44,370 nucleotides of DNA, taken from the NCBI GenBank assembly GCA_025963195.1, contig JAOPVF010000405.1, positions 1 to 44,370 of the forward strand. The letters run 5' to 3'. This document shows positions 8,351 to 17,727 of the stretch, piece after piece. Numbering within the stretch: position 1 is the first letter of the stretch; each line of letters starts with the position of its first letter. The stretch is from Mycobacterium sp. Lineage in GTDB: Bacteria; Actinomycetota; Actinomycetes; Mycobacteriales; Mycobacteriaceae. Under the pieces are notes generated by a model. The model saw nothing but the letters and a program-made list of their open reading frames with translations. It ran no database searches and was not told where the DNA came from. A program made the position numbers and the translations under genes.

Positions 8351-9250
8351 TTGACTGCCGAAGTGACTAGGCAACCGTTGACCGCGCGCCGGCTGTTCGA
8401 CCGCTTCGAACCTGTGCACGCACTCACCTACTTCGCTCCCGAGGCCCTCGAAGCGTTCGAAGACCTCGGCTTCCGCGGTTTCTGGATGGGCTACTTTGCG
8501 GGCCGGTCCGCCCCGCTCGGACCAGTGCCCGCCGAAGTGATCACCGCGATCTTCTACGGCTTCTCCGCATCCCACGTGGAGCGCGCACTGCCATCCGCAT
8601 GGGAGTACGCCTCTCCCGCCAATGCATTGCGGGCGCGCGAGCAGTCGGCCGTCGCCGCGTTGCGCCGGTGCGGCGTGACCGCCGATGCGGACGTCGCGAC
8701 CGCGGCCGAGCTGTTGGCCAAGGCAGCCCGCAGCGCCCCGCTCGACGGCCGGGCGCTGTTCGCGGCCAACCTCGCGCTGCCATGGCCCGAGGAACCGGTG
8801 GCCACGTTGTGGCATGCGGCCACCCTGTTGCGCGAGCAGCGTGGCGACGCCCACGTTGCGACGCTGGCATCACTGGGGATCAGTGGCCGCGACTCCAACG
8901 TGTTGCATTGTGCTGCCGATCGGGTGCCACGCGAGTTTCTCGTGCTCAGCCGCCGCTACGACGATGACGAATGGCATTCTTGCGCAGCACGATTGGCCGA
9001 GCGGGGCATCCTCGACGACGCCGGGGCGCTGACCGACGCCGGCGTGGCGCTCAAGCAGAGCATCGAGGACACCACCGACAGGCTGGCGCTCGCCGCCTTC
9101 GATGCACTCGACGACGGTGAACTCGAGGAGTTGTTCCGTACCCTGACCCCCATCACGCGGGCGGTGGTCGCCGGTGGTGACATCCCTGTCGCGACACCGA
9201 TGGGCCTGCGGCGCGACGAGCTCGACGACGACGCCGCGCACCTGGACTGA
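8351..9250 (+). CDS. SCO6745-family protein
   Basis: A 299-residue soluble protein of the actinobacterial SCO6745 family, function unknown. It opens with 'ARRLFDRFEPVHALTYFAPEA' (shared family start) and contains 'GRAAPLGPVPAEV'-like and 'RALFAANLALPWPE' segments. The C-terminal third ('LAERGILDDAGALTDAGVALKQSIEDTTD') resembles the winged-helix region of MarR-like proteins. The TTG start at 8351 directly follows an in-frame TGA and has GGGGAG about nine bases upstream. The preceding 220 bases (8131-8350) hold no convincing gene. It converges with the YnfA-type gene. Confidence 0.8.
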   Translation: MTAEVTRQPLTARRLFDRFEPVHALTYFAPEALEAFEDLGFRGFWMGYFAGRSAPLGPVPAEVITAIFYGFSASHVERALPSAWEYASPANALRAREQSAVAALRRCGVTADADVATAAELLAKAARSAPLDGRALFAANLALPWPEEPVATLWHAATLLREQRGDAHVATLASLGISGRDSNVLHCAADRVPREFLVLSRRYDDDEWHSCAARLAERGILDDAGALTDAGVALKQSIEDTTDRLALAAFDALDDGELEELFRTLTPITRAVVAGGDIPVATPMGLRRDELDDDAAHLD

Positions 9251-9265
9251 GGCGGCGTTTCATGC

Positions 9266-9595
9266 TCAGCGGGGCGCGTACATGATCAGGCCGACGCCCA
9301 GCAGACACACCAGAGCTCCCGTGACGTCCCATCGGTCGGGCCGGAAGCCATCGGCGACCATTCCCCACAGCAGCGATCCGGCGATGAATATCCCGCCGTA
9401 GGCGGCCAATACACGGCCGAAGTGCGCGTCGGGCTGGAACGCGGCGACGAACCCGTACGCCCCGAGTGCGAGCACCCCGGCGCCCACCCACACCCAGCCG
9501 CGGTGCTCGCGAACGCCCTGCCACACCAGCCATGCGCCACCGATCTCGAGCAGCGCGGCCAGCAGGAACAACGCAATCGACTTGGCCAGGATCAC
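9266..9595 (-). CDS. YnfA/UPF0060-family small membrane protein
   Basis: A 109-residue protein with four predicted membrane helices, matching the usual 108-110 residues of the YnfA family (small multidrug resistance-like fold). Conserved points seen are '[15 protein letters not shown]' in helix 1, '[18 protein letters not shown]' in helix 3, and a last helix ending in MYAPR. The frame stays open to 9718, but the added residues are polar and unlike the family, so the GTG at 9595 is chosen. The family has been linked to small-molecule export, but the function in mycobacteria is not established. Confidence 0.88.
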   Translation of the reverse strand: MILAKSIALFLLAALLEIGGAWLVWQGVREHRGWVWVGAGVLALGAYGFVAAFQPDAHFGRVLAAYGGIFIAGSLLWGMVADGFRPDRWDVTGALVCLLGVGLIMYAPR

Positions 9596-9680
9596 GCACT
9601 CAGCTTGCCGCGAGCGCGCGCAAATGTCGTGAATCCAGCGGCGTGTCGGCCGCAAACACGCGCGCTCGCGGGGAAGGGCA

Positions 9681-11705
9681 TCAGGGTTGGTTGCGGTTCC
9701 ACTCCAGCCAACCGACACCGGTGCGGCCGTCGGCGGTCGTCACGGTGGCCCAGGCCCGAGGGAAGTGGCTGATGCGACCGTCGGGCGAGGTGAGCCGCAC
9801 CGGCGCGTGCCCACGCACGTCGATGGTCGCGGCGAGCCCGCCTGGCGACAGCTCTAGCCTGGCCCCTACCGGTAAGTCGTTGTCGCCGAACTCTTCCCGC
9901 GCGGCGACGCTCTGCAACTCGACGAGCGGATCGCCCGCTTTCTGCACGTAGCCGATGCCGAACCGCGGGCCTCCTGGGATGCGCATGTCGATGGCGTGGA
10001 CGTGCGTGCCGTCGTCGAGGTGCAGCGCGCTCCACACCCAGTCCATGCCCCACCAGTCCCTGGCCGCCCACGAATGGTCGCGTTGGCCGGGCACGTCCTG
10101 GAAGGCGAACGTCTGGTCGTCCACGGTTGCGGTGCCCGTCACGGTGCACGGGATCTCGTAGCGCGTCGTGACGCGGTACTGATACGGCGTACCCGCGGTG
10201 GCCCACGTGAGGTTCATCGTGACGTCGACGGGACGGCCGGATTCGCCGTGCAACAACCCTGCCGGGTCGTCGTAGGCCTGACCGCGTCCGCGCAACGTCA
10301 CCGCGTAGGTCCGCAGGGGTTCGACGGCCTCGAGGGTCAGGTCGATGCCGTCGCCCGCGACGTGGGTGTGCACGTCGGGCAGGTCGGCCTCGAAGTCCAG
10401 GACGGCGACGGTCGGCATGCCGGGACCGCACAGCAACGCGTTGATCCAGGCGTGGCCCTGATTGGGGATCAGCCCGAGCCGGATCCAGCCGCCGACGTTC
10501 TGGCCGGGATCGGCGAAGTCGAAGTACCAGCTCTCGCTCCACAGCGGTTCGTCGCCCCTTGGGTGTGCGGCTTCGTCATCGGCGTTGGGCTGCAACGGTT
10601 CCGGCGTAGACGGCGATGGCAGGATGGCCAGTGCATCGGTGTCGATGGCGTGTTGGCAGTGGCGTTCGATCATCGTCATGAACATCAAGTCGCCGCGGTC
10701 GGTGCGCTCGACCAGCATCGGTGAGACGATCGACATCAGGACGCCGAAGAAGCTCTGTCTGCGCACGCCCTCCCTGACGTCGTCAAGGCTCAGTGGCGAA
10801 CCGGTGCCGAGGGCGTCGTGATAGGCGCCCAGCAAGTCGTCGTAGTGGTCGCGGCGGAGCTGCACCGGCAGTGCACAACCGAGGAAGTACGCGACGTCGG
10901 TCTGTGCGGGACCCCACGTGACGGTCTGCCAGTCGACGACCGTCAGCGCGCGCTCGGCGCCGGCCTCGCCGAACAGCATGTTGTCCAGGCGGTAGTCACC
11001 GTGGATCAGGCCCTGCGGACGCCCGGGTGCCGCCTCCTGGGCGACGAAGGCGTCGAATGTCGCGACGAATCGCTCGCACACCTCACGGTGCGCAGGCGCG
11101 ATCTGGTCGGCGTAGCGCTCGGCGAACCCTGCGTACAGGGCGGAGAGCAGTCCCTGGTTGATCGGCGACTCCCGGTTGATCCACTCTGCGCCCGCCAGCG
11201 CCGAGTCGCCGAGCAGGGCACCGTGCACCCTGCCCAGCTGGGTCAGCGCGAGGGTGGCCTGTTCGACTGTGGCACCGCGGATCTCGTCGCCGACGGCCGC
11301 GGGTGTGGCGTCACTCAGCAACAGGTCGAAGGCGCCGGTCTCCGGGTCGTAGGCGGTGTGGAAGCATTCAGAGATGGGCCCCTCGAGGCCTGGCGCGATG
11401 TCCGTGTAGAACCGAACTTCTCGTTCGTAGAGCCCAAGGGTGAGGCCGGTTTGCCTGCTGCTGGGATCGGCCGCGGCAACCTTCAGCACCACCGACGCCG
11501 GACCCGTGGTCCCGGCGGAGTAGGTCAGCGCGACGCGGTAGCACTCGCTCATCTGCCCGGTGCCGATGCGCTCGACGGTGAAGTCCCCGACGGTGCCAGC
11601 TCCGATCGCGGAGGTCAGCCATTCGGCGGTCAGATCTGCGGGGCGTTCGACGAGTGCGGGCACGCCAGCATCGTTAGTCACGAATTGACGGGTGTCAACT
11701 ATCAA
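9681..11705 (-). CDS. APH-like phosphotransferase fused to a CrtC/AttH-like domain
   Basis: A 674-residue two-domain protein. Residues ~20-370 form an aminoglycoside phosphotransferase/choline-kinase fold: K75 for ATP, the catalytic loop HGDYRLDN (235-242) and DWQ (258-260) in place of DFG. Residues ~390-674 are rich in beta strands and aromatic residues, with '[17 protein letters not shown]' typical of DUF7064/DUF7065 modules related to the carotenoid-hydratase/AttH lipocalin-like fold. The substrate is unknown; a lipophilic hydroxy compound held by the second domain is an inference. The TTG at 11705 abuts the stop of the amine oxidase gene; a GTG at 11681 is an alternative start. The kinase domain is paralogous to the gene at 37434. 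Confidence 0.8.
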   Translation of the reverse strand: MIVDTRQFVTNDAGVPALVERPADLTAEWLTSAIGAGTVGDFTVERIGTGQMSECYRVALTYSAGTTGPASVVLKVAAADPSSRQTGLTLGLYEREVRFYTDIAPGLEGPISECFHTAYDPETGAFDLLLSDATPAAVGDEIRGATVEQATLALTQLGRVHGALLGDSALAGAEWINRESPINQGLLSALYAGFAERYADQIAPAHREVCERFVATFDAFVAQEAAPGRPQGLIHGDYRLDNMLFGEAGAERALTVVDWQTVTWGPAQTDVAYFLGCALPVQLRRDHYDDLLGAYHDALGTGSPLSLDDVREGVRRQSFFGVLMSIVSPMLVERTDRGDLMFMTMIERHCQHAIDTDALAILPSPSTPEPLQPNADDEAAHPRGDEPLWSESWYFDFADPGQNVGGWIRLGLIPNQGHAWINALLCGPGMPTVAVLDFEADLPDVHTHVAGDGIDLTLEAVEPLRTYAVTLRGRGQAYDDPAGLLHGESGRPVDVTMNLTWATAGTPYQYRVTTRYEIPCTVTGTATVDDQTFAFQDVPGQRDHSWAARDWWGMDWVWSALHLDDGTHVHAIDMRIPGGPRFGIGYVQKAGDPLVELQSVAAREEFGDNDLPVGARLELSPGGLAATIDVRGHAPVRLTSPDGRISHFPRAWATVTTADGRTGVGWLEWNRNQP

Positions 11706-13625
11706 CTAGTGGTGTGCGCTCGTCGTCGACGTGTGCGAGCCAGGGACGTCGAGCGCCGGGTTGCGGTCGAAGAACCCGTACGGCTTGAGCCAGAACGACA
11801 CGACGTCGACGGGCATCACCGGCCAGTCCTCGGGCCGGGTGATGTGGTGGATGCCGAACACGTACCACAGCACGACGTCGGTGTTCTCGATCGAGCGGTC
11901 GGCCTTGGTCCACTCGCCGAGGCCGGTGTCTGCGGTCGACTGGTTGACGAACTCCCCTGCGGGCCAACGCTCGTCGGGGTGGTTGGGGGTAACCCAGAGG
12001 GTATGCCCGATGACGTTGGCACGCTGCAGAACCGGTGACCGGGGGTCGAACATCGGTGGGATCGCGCCGCTGGGCACCAGTTTGTAGGATGGGTGGGTGC
12101 CAAGCCCGTTGGTGACGTTGGTGTTGACCACCTTCCACGCTCGCTGGGTGGCGAAGTCGACGTCCTGGCGACCTTGGGCCTCGGTGCGCAGCGCGACGTT
12201 GCGCACCGCCAGCGACAGTCCGTAGGGATTGTCGGGTCCGATCGGTTCGGCGTACGACTCGGTCATGTACGCGGTGTTGTCGGTGCCGTCGACGTCCAGA
12301 TCCAGCCGGGCCACCAGAAAGTGTTGGTGGAAGGGCGCATACGTGCGTTCGTCGACCAGCGTGCCATTGGGATTGGGCTGTCCTGGGGCCAACGGCGTGG
12401 TGACCATGATGCCGGTGGCCCTGACCTCGCACTCGATGTTGCCGTCCTGGTAGAGCCGCCAGTAGACGAGGTACTCGTAGTTGGCGACCGTGACGTGGAA
12501 GGACACCGTCAGCCGCCGCATCCGGCGCACCTCGGCGCCAGCGTCGTGGTCGACGTGCTTCCACAGAACGCCGTTGTCCTCCTCGTGGATGCAGACGGCG
12601 TTGGCGATGGTGTACGGCTCGCCGCCGCTGTCGTGCAGGACCGCGTCGAGGTAGCGGATCTCGCCGAGGCAATCACACCCCAGCTCGAGCGACGTGGTCA
12701 TGAAGCCGAGACCCCACTCGCCGATGTCGAAGGCGGTGCGCCGGTAGTGGTCGGGCGACGAATCGCGATAGGGCACCACCATCTCGGCGAAGGACATCCG
12801 GTGCGCCACCGAGCGTGAACGGTCGCCGTCCTGATAGCGGACGGTGTGCAGGGTCATCCCCTCGCGGTAGTTGAAACCGACCCGCAACGACCAGTTCTGC
12901 CACGTCAGCAGATTGCCGTCCAGGGTGAAGGACGGACCGTCGGGCTGCGTGACGTGCAGCGGCTTGAGCGGTTCGCGCCGCGAGGCCGTACGGATCCGTT
13001 CGGGGATGTGCCTTGGCACGTATTCGCCCATCACCTCGGGGGTTTCGACGTGCCCGGCATCCTCGATCCGAAGCAGTTCCATCGTGTTGAGGTCGATGAC
13101 GCAGTGCAGTCCGCTGATGAGATGGGCGTACGGGTTCATGCCCGGGCCGTTCTTGAGCCAGGTGTCCGACCACCCGATCCGGCGGTCGCGGTAGTCCGGC
13201 GGTGCGACGGCGGCGCCGTAGGTCCAGGTGTCGACGAAGACGTTGTCGATGTCGGTGATGCCCCGGTTCGCCAGCGCGGCGAGGAAGCCCGGGTGCTCGC
13301 GCAACATCCGGTCGCACTCGACGAACTCATCGACGGTGAAGTTGGGCTGCACTTTTGGGACGTGCGCGAAGGACTCGGCACGGTCCGCGCTCACCGAGAC
13401 CACGCTCTTGTAGGTGGCGTTGGCGGCCCGCTCGAAGCACACCACCGTTGCCCGGCGGGCAGGAACCGCGCCGTCATCCTCGTAGGCCTGCAGCTCTGCC
13501 TTGCTCGGTTCGAGGAGCTCGATCGAGGCGAACCGCCACCCGGCGTCGACGTCGTGCTCGCGTCGCAAAATCGCGGCAACGCTGCGGAATTCGTCGACCG
13601 ACAGCGGATCCAGTGGGTGAGTCAC
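11706..13625 (-). CDS. copper-containing primary-amine oxidase
   Basis: A 639-residue amine oxidase that deaminates primary amines to aldehydes with release of ammonia and hydrogen peroxide, using copper and a self-made topaquinone. From the GTG start at 13625, the topaquinone precursor is Y383 in NYEY, the catalytic base D300 in AFDIGEWG, and the copper ligands H433 and H435 (HQH) and H594 (GIHHITRPEDW). These positions are offset by only one or two from those recalled for the Arthrobacter enzyme, which supports this start over ATG 13643 or the open frame to 13718. The gene sits between the carboxylesterase and the kinase-like fusion, all on one strand. Confidence 0.92.
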   Translation of the reverse strand: MTHPLDPLSVDEFRSVAAILRREHDVDAGWRFASIELLEPSKAELQAYEDDGAVPARRATVVCFERAANATYKSVVSVSADRAESFAHVPKVQPNFTVDEFVECDRMLREHPGFLAALANRGITDIDNVFVDTWTYGAAVAPPDYRDRRIGWSDTWLKNGPGMNPYAHLISGLHCVIDLNTMELLRIEDAGHVETPEVMGEYVPRHIPERIRTASRREPLKPLHVTQPDGPSFTLDGNLLTWQNWSLRVGFNYREGMTLHTVRYQDGDRSRSVAHRMSFAEMVVPYRDSSPDHYRRTAFDIGEWGLGFMTTSLELGCDCLGEIRYLDAVLHDSGGEPYTIANAVCIHEEDNGVLWKHVDHDAGAEVRRMRRLTVSFHVTVANYEYLVYWRLYQDGNIECEVRATGIMVTTPLAPGQPNPNGTLVDERTYAPFHQHFLVARLDLDVDGTDNTAYMTESYAEPIGPDNPYGLSLAVRNVALRTEAQGRQDVDFATQRAWKVVNTNVTNGLGTHPSYKLVPSGAIPPMFDPRSPVLQRANVIGHTLWVTPNHPDERWPAGEFVNQSTADTGLGEWTKADRSIENTDVVLWYVFGIHHITRPEDWPVMPVDVVSFWLKPYGFFDRNPALDVPGSHTSTTSAHH

Positions 13626-13687
13626 CCACCCACGCAACCACATCCGGAGATGGCACGCAGTGGGTTCACCAGATCGCGGCAGTGACC

Positions 13688-15193
13688 TCAGTCGGTGGCG
13701 AGCGAGAAGCCCTCCCATGCGCGTCGCCGCTCGGCGCGCGGGTCGTACGCGAGGTGGGACTGCCGGTCGAACACCATGACCGCCCGCTCATCCTCGGTGT
13801 GGGCCGGCCAGCCGTCGCCAGGCACCCCGGTCCTGCTGAAGGCATGCCATCGCCGCTGCACGTCGTTGCTCACCCGGTGCGCAGAGCGTCGGTCCGCCGC
13901 GGCGGTGAGCAGCGATCCGAACGGGGTTCGGTACACGTCGAACACGGCGAACAGTTCGGTGCCGTGGGTGGCGCCCAACCCCGACCAGTGGAACGTGCGC
14001 GGCGCATAGTCGTATCGGTAGACGTAGGTCGGCGCGTGCCCGCCGTGCGCTTCGGCGATCTGCCAGGCCGCGGTCCCGAAGGCGAAGTCACCCCCGAGCC
14101 GAATACACGCGCTCGGACTCGGATAGCCCGGGTACGCCTCGGTGATCCTGGTCTTCGATTCGACGTCGAGGTTGGCGAACAGGGCGTCGATCATCGGCTC
14201 GGTCGTCGGCAACAACTGGAGGAAGCGGGTGAAGAGCCTGCCCTCACTGGCGTTGGTGCCCACGATGAGTGGGACCCGGTGTGCGTTGCCGTCGCGCATG
14301 GCCACAACCGGATCCTGCGGCAGGTATTCGGTGCCGAACGTCGGCCCGACGACGAACGCTCCGCGGATCTCCTTCATCCCGCGGGTCACCTTCTCGAGAG
14401 CGTCGACCAAGTCCGCGGGCCGCGCCGCCATCACGGCCGCCGCCGCGTCCTGCGGCGCCACCTCGAGAACACCGGCGAGGTCGGTGGCGAAGGCCGCCGC
14501 GACGTCGGGAGGCCCCGACATGCCGCTGGCCGGACTCTCCGAAATAGCTTGTGCGAAGAGGCCTTTCGCCTCGGGCACCGCCAAGAGGGTAGCGACGGCA
14601 TGCGCTCCTGCGCTCTCGCCGAAGATCGTCACGTTGTCCGGGTCGCCGCCGAACACGGCAATGTTGTCGCGGACCCACCGCAAGGCCAGCACGATGTCGC
14701 GGAGGAACAGGTTGTCGTCGATCGGATTCTCCTGCGTCGAAAGCGACGACAGATCCATGCAGCCCAGCGTGCCCAGCCGGTAGTTCACCGACACGTAGAC
14801 GCAGCCCCGCCGCGCCAACGCGGCACCGTCGTACAGCGGCGTCGCCGAGCTACCGAGGATGTAACCGCCACCGTGGATGAAGACCATCACCGGCAGCGGA
14901 CCGTCGGACGGCTCCTCGGGTGCCACCACGTTGAGCGTCAGACAATCCTCGCTCATGGGCTGGTACTTTCCGACCCCCAGCAGGGTGTACTTGCGCTGCT
15001 GCGGTGCGCAGTAGCTGAATCCGTGGCAGTGGCGAACCCCGGGCCACGGCTGCACCGGCTGGGGCGCGCGGAAGCGCAGCTTGCCCACCGGTGGTCTGGC
15101 GAACGGGATGGACCTCCACCGATGCACGCGGTCGCGGGTGAAACCCTCGATGGTCCCGCTTTCGACGGTGACGCGCTTGGTGCGTTCGTGCAT
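13688..15193 (-). CDS. lipT: type-B carboxylesterase (LipT-like)
   Basis: A 501-residue carboxylesterase of the para-nitrobenzyl-esterase/cholinesterase family, hydrolysing ester substrates. The oxyanion-hole HGGG is at 107-110, the nucleophile S194 in GESAG, and 'SEDCLTLNV' (81-89) is the family signature. A probable charge-relay His lies in 'LGATHGTELFAVF'. There is no signal peptide. The frame is open to 15433, but the ATG at 15193 matches the normal start. It diverges from lppI exactly as Rv2045c lipT does from Rv2046 lppI in M. tuberculosis, which supports the name. Confidence 0.88.
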   Translation of the reverse strand: MHERTKRVTVESGTIEGFTRDRVHRWRSIPFARPPVGKLRFRAPQPVQPWPGVRHCHGFSYCAPQQRKYTLLGVGKYQPMSEDCLTLNVVAPEEPSDGPLPVMVFIHGGGYILGSSATPLYDGAALARRGCVYVSVNYRLGTLGCMDLSSLSTQENPIDDNLFLRDIVLALRWVRDNIAVFGGDPDNVTIFGESAGAHAVATLLAVPEAKGLFAQAISESPASGMSGPPDVAAAFATDLAGVLEVAPQDAAAAVMAARPADLVDALEKVTRGMKEIRGAFVVGPTFGTEYLPQDPVVAMRDGNAHRVPLIVGTNASEGRLFTRFLQLLPTTEPMIDALFANLDVESKTRITEAYPGYPSPSACIRLGGDFAFGTAAWQIAEAHGGHAPTYVYRYDYAPRTFHWSGLGATHGTELFAVFDVYRTPFGSLLTAAADRRSAHRVSNDVQRRWHAFSRTGVPGDGWPAHTEDERAVMVFDRQSHLAYDPRAERRRAWEGFSLATD

Positions 15194-15200
15194 GCATCTG

Positions 15201-15206
15201 ACGGTA
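15201..15206 (-). promoter_or_regulatory. -10 element (TACCGT) for lipT
   Basis: On the minus strand TACCGT lies seven bases before the lipT ATG at 15193, the spacing of a leaderless mycobacterial promoter. It shares the 79-base divergent gap with the lppI promoter. Confidence 0.4.
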
Positions 15207-15259
15207 TCGAACAATTGCCGCGCCGGATGCCCCTGACGCGGTGTTCCCGGTACGCCCGC

Positions 15260-15265
15260 TAGCCT
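15260..15265 (+). promoter_or_regulatory. -10 element (TAGCCT) for lppI
   Basis: TAGCCT fits TANNNT and stands seven bases before the lppI ATG at 15273, suggesting a leaderless transcript. No Shine-Dalgarno is seen. Confidence 0.45.
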
Positions 15266-15272
15266 GGCCGGT

Positions 15273-15959
15273 ATGCGGATTGCTGTGCTCGTGGCGGTCG
15301 CTGCGCTGCTTGCGGGGTGTTCGTCGACGCCAGAGCGCCAGCCGTCCTCGTCAGCGCCCACCCCGTCGTCCTCCACCGCCTCCTCGACCACGTCGAAGGC
15401 CCCCACCACGTCACGCAGGTCCGCACCAGGCACGCCACCGGTGGCAGGGGCGGCGATCGCCGACGTCGTCTCGTGGATCGAAGCGGGTAAGCCCGCCGAT
15501 GTCGCGACCTACCACTCGGTGACGCTCGACGGCGTATCGACGCCGCTCGAGGACGGGGTGGCGTTCACCACCGCGGGCACGGAGGCGAACTGCGTGACCA
15601 ACAAGTATCAGGACGGCGCCCTGGCGTGCCTGGTCAAACTGACGAATCCGCCGCCCCGCCCGCCCGACTTCCCGACGGCGTGGAAGAACAACTGGGTGGA
15701 CTTCTACGGCACCAGCGTCGACGTCGGATCGCCGCACGGTGATCCCGGTGCATTCGCGGAGGGCACCGGCGCGGAACTGCCCGCCGGCCAGTCCCTTGCG
15801 TTCGGCGACTACCGCTGCAGGGCAGATACCGCCGGCCTGTTCTGCGTCGACTACGCCCACCAGACGGGGGTCAAACTAGCCCCGGCAGGCGTCGAGGGCT
15901 TCGGATGCCTGCAGAAGACCACACCGCCACCCGAGATCGGCCTGCGGCTCAGCTGCTGA
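15273..15959 (+). CDS. lppI: lipoprotein LppI
   Basis: A 228-residue lipoprotein. The signal peptide ends in the lipobox LLAGC with lipidated Cys16. Residues ~17-52 are a Ser/Thr/Pro-rich flexible linker that would hold the folded domain off the membrane. The domain (~55-228) has six cysteines, suggesting disulfides in the periplasm, and ends at a Cys. Divergence from lipT matches the Rv2045c-Rv2046 arrangement, the basis for the name. The molecular role is unknown. The DUF-like domain 'GVAFTTAGTEANCVTN...DGALACLV' resembles mycobacterial secreted proteins of undefined function. Confidence 0.82.
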   Translation: MRIAVLVAVAALLAGCSSTPERQPSSSAPTPSSSTASSTTSKAPTTSRRSAPGTPPVAGAAIADVVSWIEAGKPADVATYHSVTLDGVSTPLEDGVAFTTAGTEANCVTNKYQDGALACLVKLTNPPPRPPDFPTAWKNNWVDFYGTSVDVGSPHGDPGAFAEGTGAELPAGQSLAFGDYRCRADTAGLFCVDYAHQTGVKLAPAGVEGFGCLQKTTPPPEIGLRLSC

Positions 15960-15980
15960 CTGCGCATCCTGACCCGCTTC

Positions 15981-16556
15981 CTATCCCGCGGGCTGGATAC
16001 GTGCGCGCACCCTCGCCGGATAGGTCTGCGTCATCCCGACCGCGCCGACGAGCACGACGATCGGGATCACCCAGTTGGTCCAGTCCTTGGTCTCCGGGAC
16101 CTGGGCCGCCGCGAAGCCGAGCACGGCGATCAGCACAAACACCAGCGCCCACATCAGTGTCAGCACGCGGTTGGTCTGCCGGAACGCCGGCTTCTCCCAA
16201 TCCTGCAGGGGCGGTGACAGCCGCGCGTACTGCTCGGTGAATGGGGTGAACGCCAACGATCCCAGCGCCATCAGCGCCAGCACGCCGCTGGACAGGCTCG
16301 TCGAGTAGGTGTCCATCCAGTCCCGGTCGGCGGCACCGACGATCATGGCCATGGCCGTCACCGCGATGAAGAACACGATGGTTACGACCTCCAGCAGTCG
16401 TGGGCCTCCGAAACCCATCGACACGCCGAGGATGATCGCCGACAGCACCGCACACAGCGCGCCGTACAACCACGTGCTCGGCCCCTCGGCCACCACCCAG
16501 TAGATGATCCACGGCGCGAAACCCACCACGGGGCTGCGCTCGAACCAGTCGTCCAC
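15981..16556 (-). CDS. polytopic membrane protein of unknown function
   Basis: A 191-residue integral membrane protein with about six hydrophobic segments (near residues 15-28, 33-50, 57-75, 88-102, 133-150 and 163-180). The charged loop around 105-128 (FTPFTEQYARLSPPLQDWEKP) is probably cytoplasmic. No family motif is recognised. The ATG at 16556 (MDDWFERSP) gives a short acidic N-terminus. It lies 42 bases downstream of ssuD on the same strand, so it might be the last gene of the sulfonate operon, but a small GC hairpin (16577-16591) separates them and nothing in the sequence links it to sulfur. Confidence 0.7.
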   Translation of the reverse strand: MDDWFERSPVVGFAPWIIYWVVAEGPSTWLYGALCAVLSAIILGVSMGFGGPRLLEVVTIVFFIAVTAMAMIVGAADRDWMDTYSTSLSSGVLALMALGSLAFTPFTEQYARLSPPLQDWEKPAFRQTNRVLTLMWALVFVLIAVLGFAAAQVPETKDWTNWVIPIVVLVGAVGMTQTYPARVRARIQPAG

Positions 16557-16598
16557 ACCAGGAGACTAAGCGCATTCGGGCCCTATGCCCGGGTCATT

Positions 16599-17717
16599 TC
16601 AAGCAACACCCTTCTGCTTCAGCAGCGGGAGCACGCCTTCGGCGAACCAGTACGCCTCCTCGAGGTGTGGGTAGCCCGACAAGATGAACTCGTCGAAGCC
16701 CAGCGAGTGGTACTCGAAGATCAGGTTGGCGACCTCCTGGTGGCTGCCGACCAGGGCCGTGCCCGCCCCGCCGCGCACCAGGCCGACGCCCGCCCACAGG
16801 TTGGGGTAGATCTCCAACTGGTCGAGCCGGCCACCGTGCAGGGCCGTCATCCGCCGCTGACCCTCCGACTCCGACTTGGCATGCAGCGCAGTCGCGTTCG
16901 TCACCTGCTCTTCTGTGAGCTCGCCGACCAGATCTCGAGCGACGGCCCACGCTGCGGCCGAGGTGTCGCGGCTGATGGTGTGCAGCCGGATCCCGAACCT
17001 AACCTTGCGGCCGCGGGCCTCGGCCAGCGTGCGCACCTGCTCGATCTTGGCCGCGGCGGCCTGAGGCGGCTCACCCCAGGTGAGGTACACGTCGACGTAC
17101 TCCGCAGCCACGGGCAACGCGGCGGCCGATGATCCGCCGAAGTAGATCGCGGGCAACGGATCCGGCGGTGCCGACACCCTGGCGTCGGCAACCTCGTAGT
17201 AGTCACCCTTGAAGTTCACGGACTCCTCGCGCCAGATCGAGGTCACAACGTTCAGGAATTCGGATGTGCGGGAGTAGCGTTCGTCATGGCCAAGCCAGTC
17301 ACCGAATCGGCGCTGCTCGACGTCGTCGCCACCGCTGACGACGTTGAGCAGCACCCTGCCCTCCGAGAACCGTTGCAGCGTCGCGGTCTGCTGCGCTGCC
17401 AGCGTCGGCGGGGTGAGGCCCGGCCGGAACGCGACGAGGAACTTCAGCCGCTCGGTCTCGGCCAGCAGCGCCGCCGCGGTCAACCATGCGTCCTCGCACC
17501 AGGTTCCGGTCGGCGTCAGAACGCCTTCGTATCCGAGCCGGTCGGCGGCGCGGGCCACTTCGGCGAGGTAGCGGCGGGTCGGGGCACGGTAGTTGTCGGG
17601 CACGGTGTGATGCGACGACGCGTGCGACGCACCGACGATGGAGCGGCTGTCACCGTTGGTGGGCAGGAACCAGAAGAACTTCGCACGCGAAGCGGGCAAT
17701 TCAACTTGAGTAGGCAT
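16599..17717 (-). CDS. ssuD: FMNH2-dependent alkanesulfonate monooxygenase
   Basis: A 372-residue LLM-class (luciferase-like) flavin monooxygenase that cleaves alkanesulfonates to sulfite and aldehyde using reduced FMN. Motifs typical of SsuD are 'FFWFLPTNGDSR' at the start, 'GYEGVLTPTG', 'FRPGLTPPTLAAQQTATL', 'LLNVVSGGD' and 'ILSGYPHLEEAYWFAEGVLPLL' at the C-terminus. It follows ssuA after 10 bases and is last of ssuC-ssuB-ssuA-ssuD. No NAD(P)H:FMN reductase (SsuE) gene is adjacent, so reduced flavin must come from elsewhere. Confidence 0.92.
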   Translation of the reverse strand: MPTQVELPASRAKFFWFLPTNGDSRSIVGASHASSHHTVPDNYRAPTRRYLAEVARAADRLGYEGVLTPTGTWCEDAWLTAAALLAETERLKFLVAFRPGLTPPTLAAQQTATLQRFSEGRVLLNVVSGGDDVEQRRFGDWLGHDERYSRTSEFLNVVTSIWREESVNFKGDYYEVADARVSAPPDPLPAIYFGGSSAAALPVAAEYVDVYLTWGEPPQAAAAKIEQVRTLAEARGRKVRFGIRLHTISRDTSAAAWAVARDLVGELTEEQVTNATALHAKSESEGQRRMTALHGGRLDQLEIYPNLWAGVGLVRGGAGTALVGSHQEVANLIFEYHSLGFDEFILSGYPHLEEAYWFAEGVLPLLKQKGVA

Positions 17718-17727
17718 GTGTGAACTC

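Noticed and set aside
13355-15262. Long plus-strand open frame (635 codons) opposite lipT and the amine oxidase
   Set aside because: Arg/Gly/Val-rich translation without any family motif, lying exactly antisense to two well-supported enzymes; typical for third-position GC in high-GC DNA.
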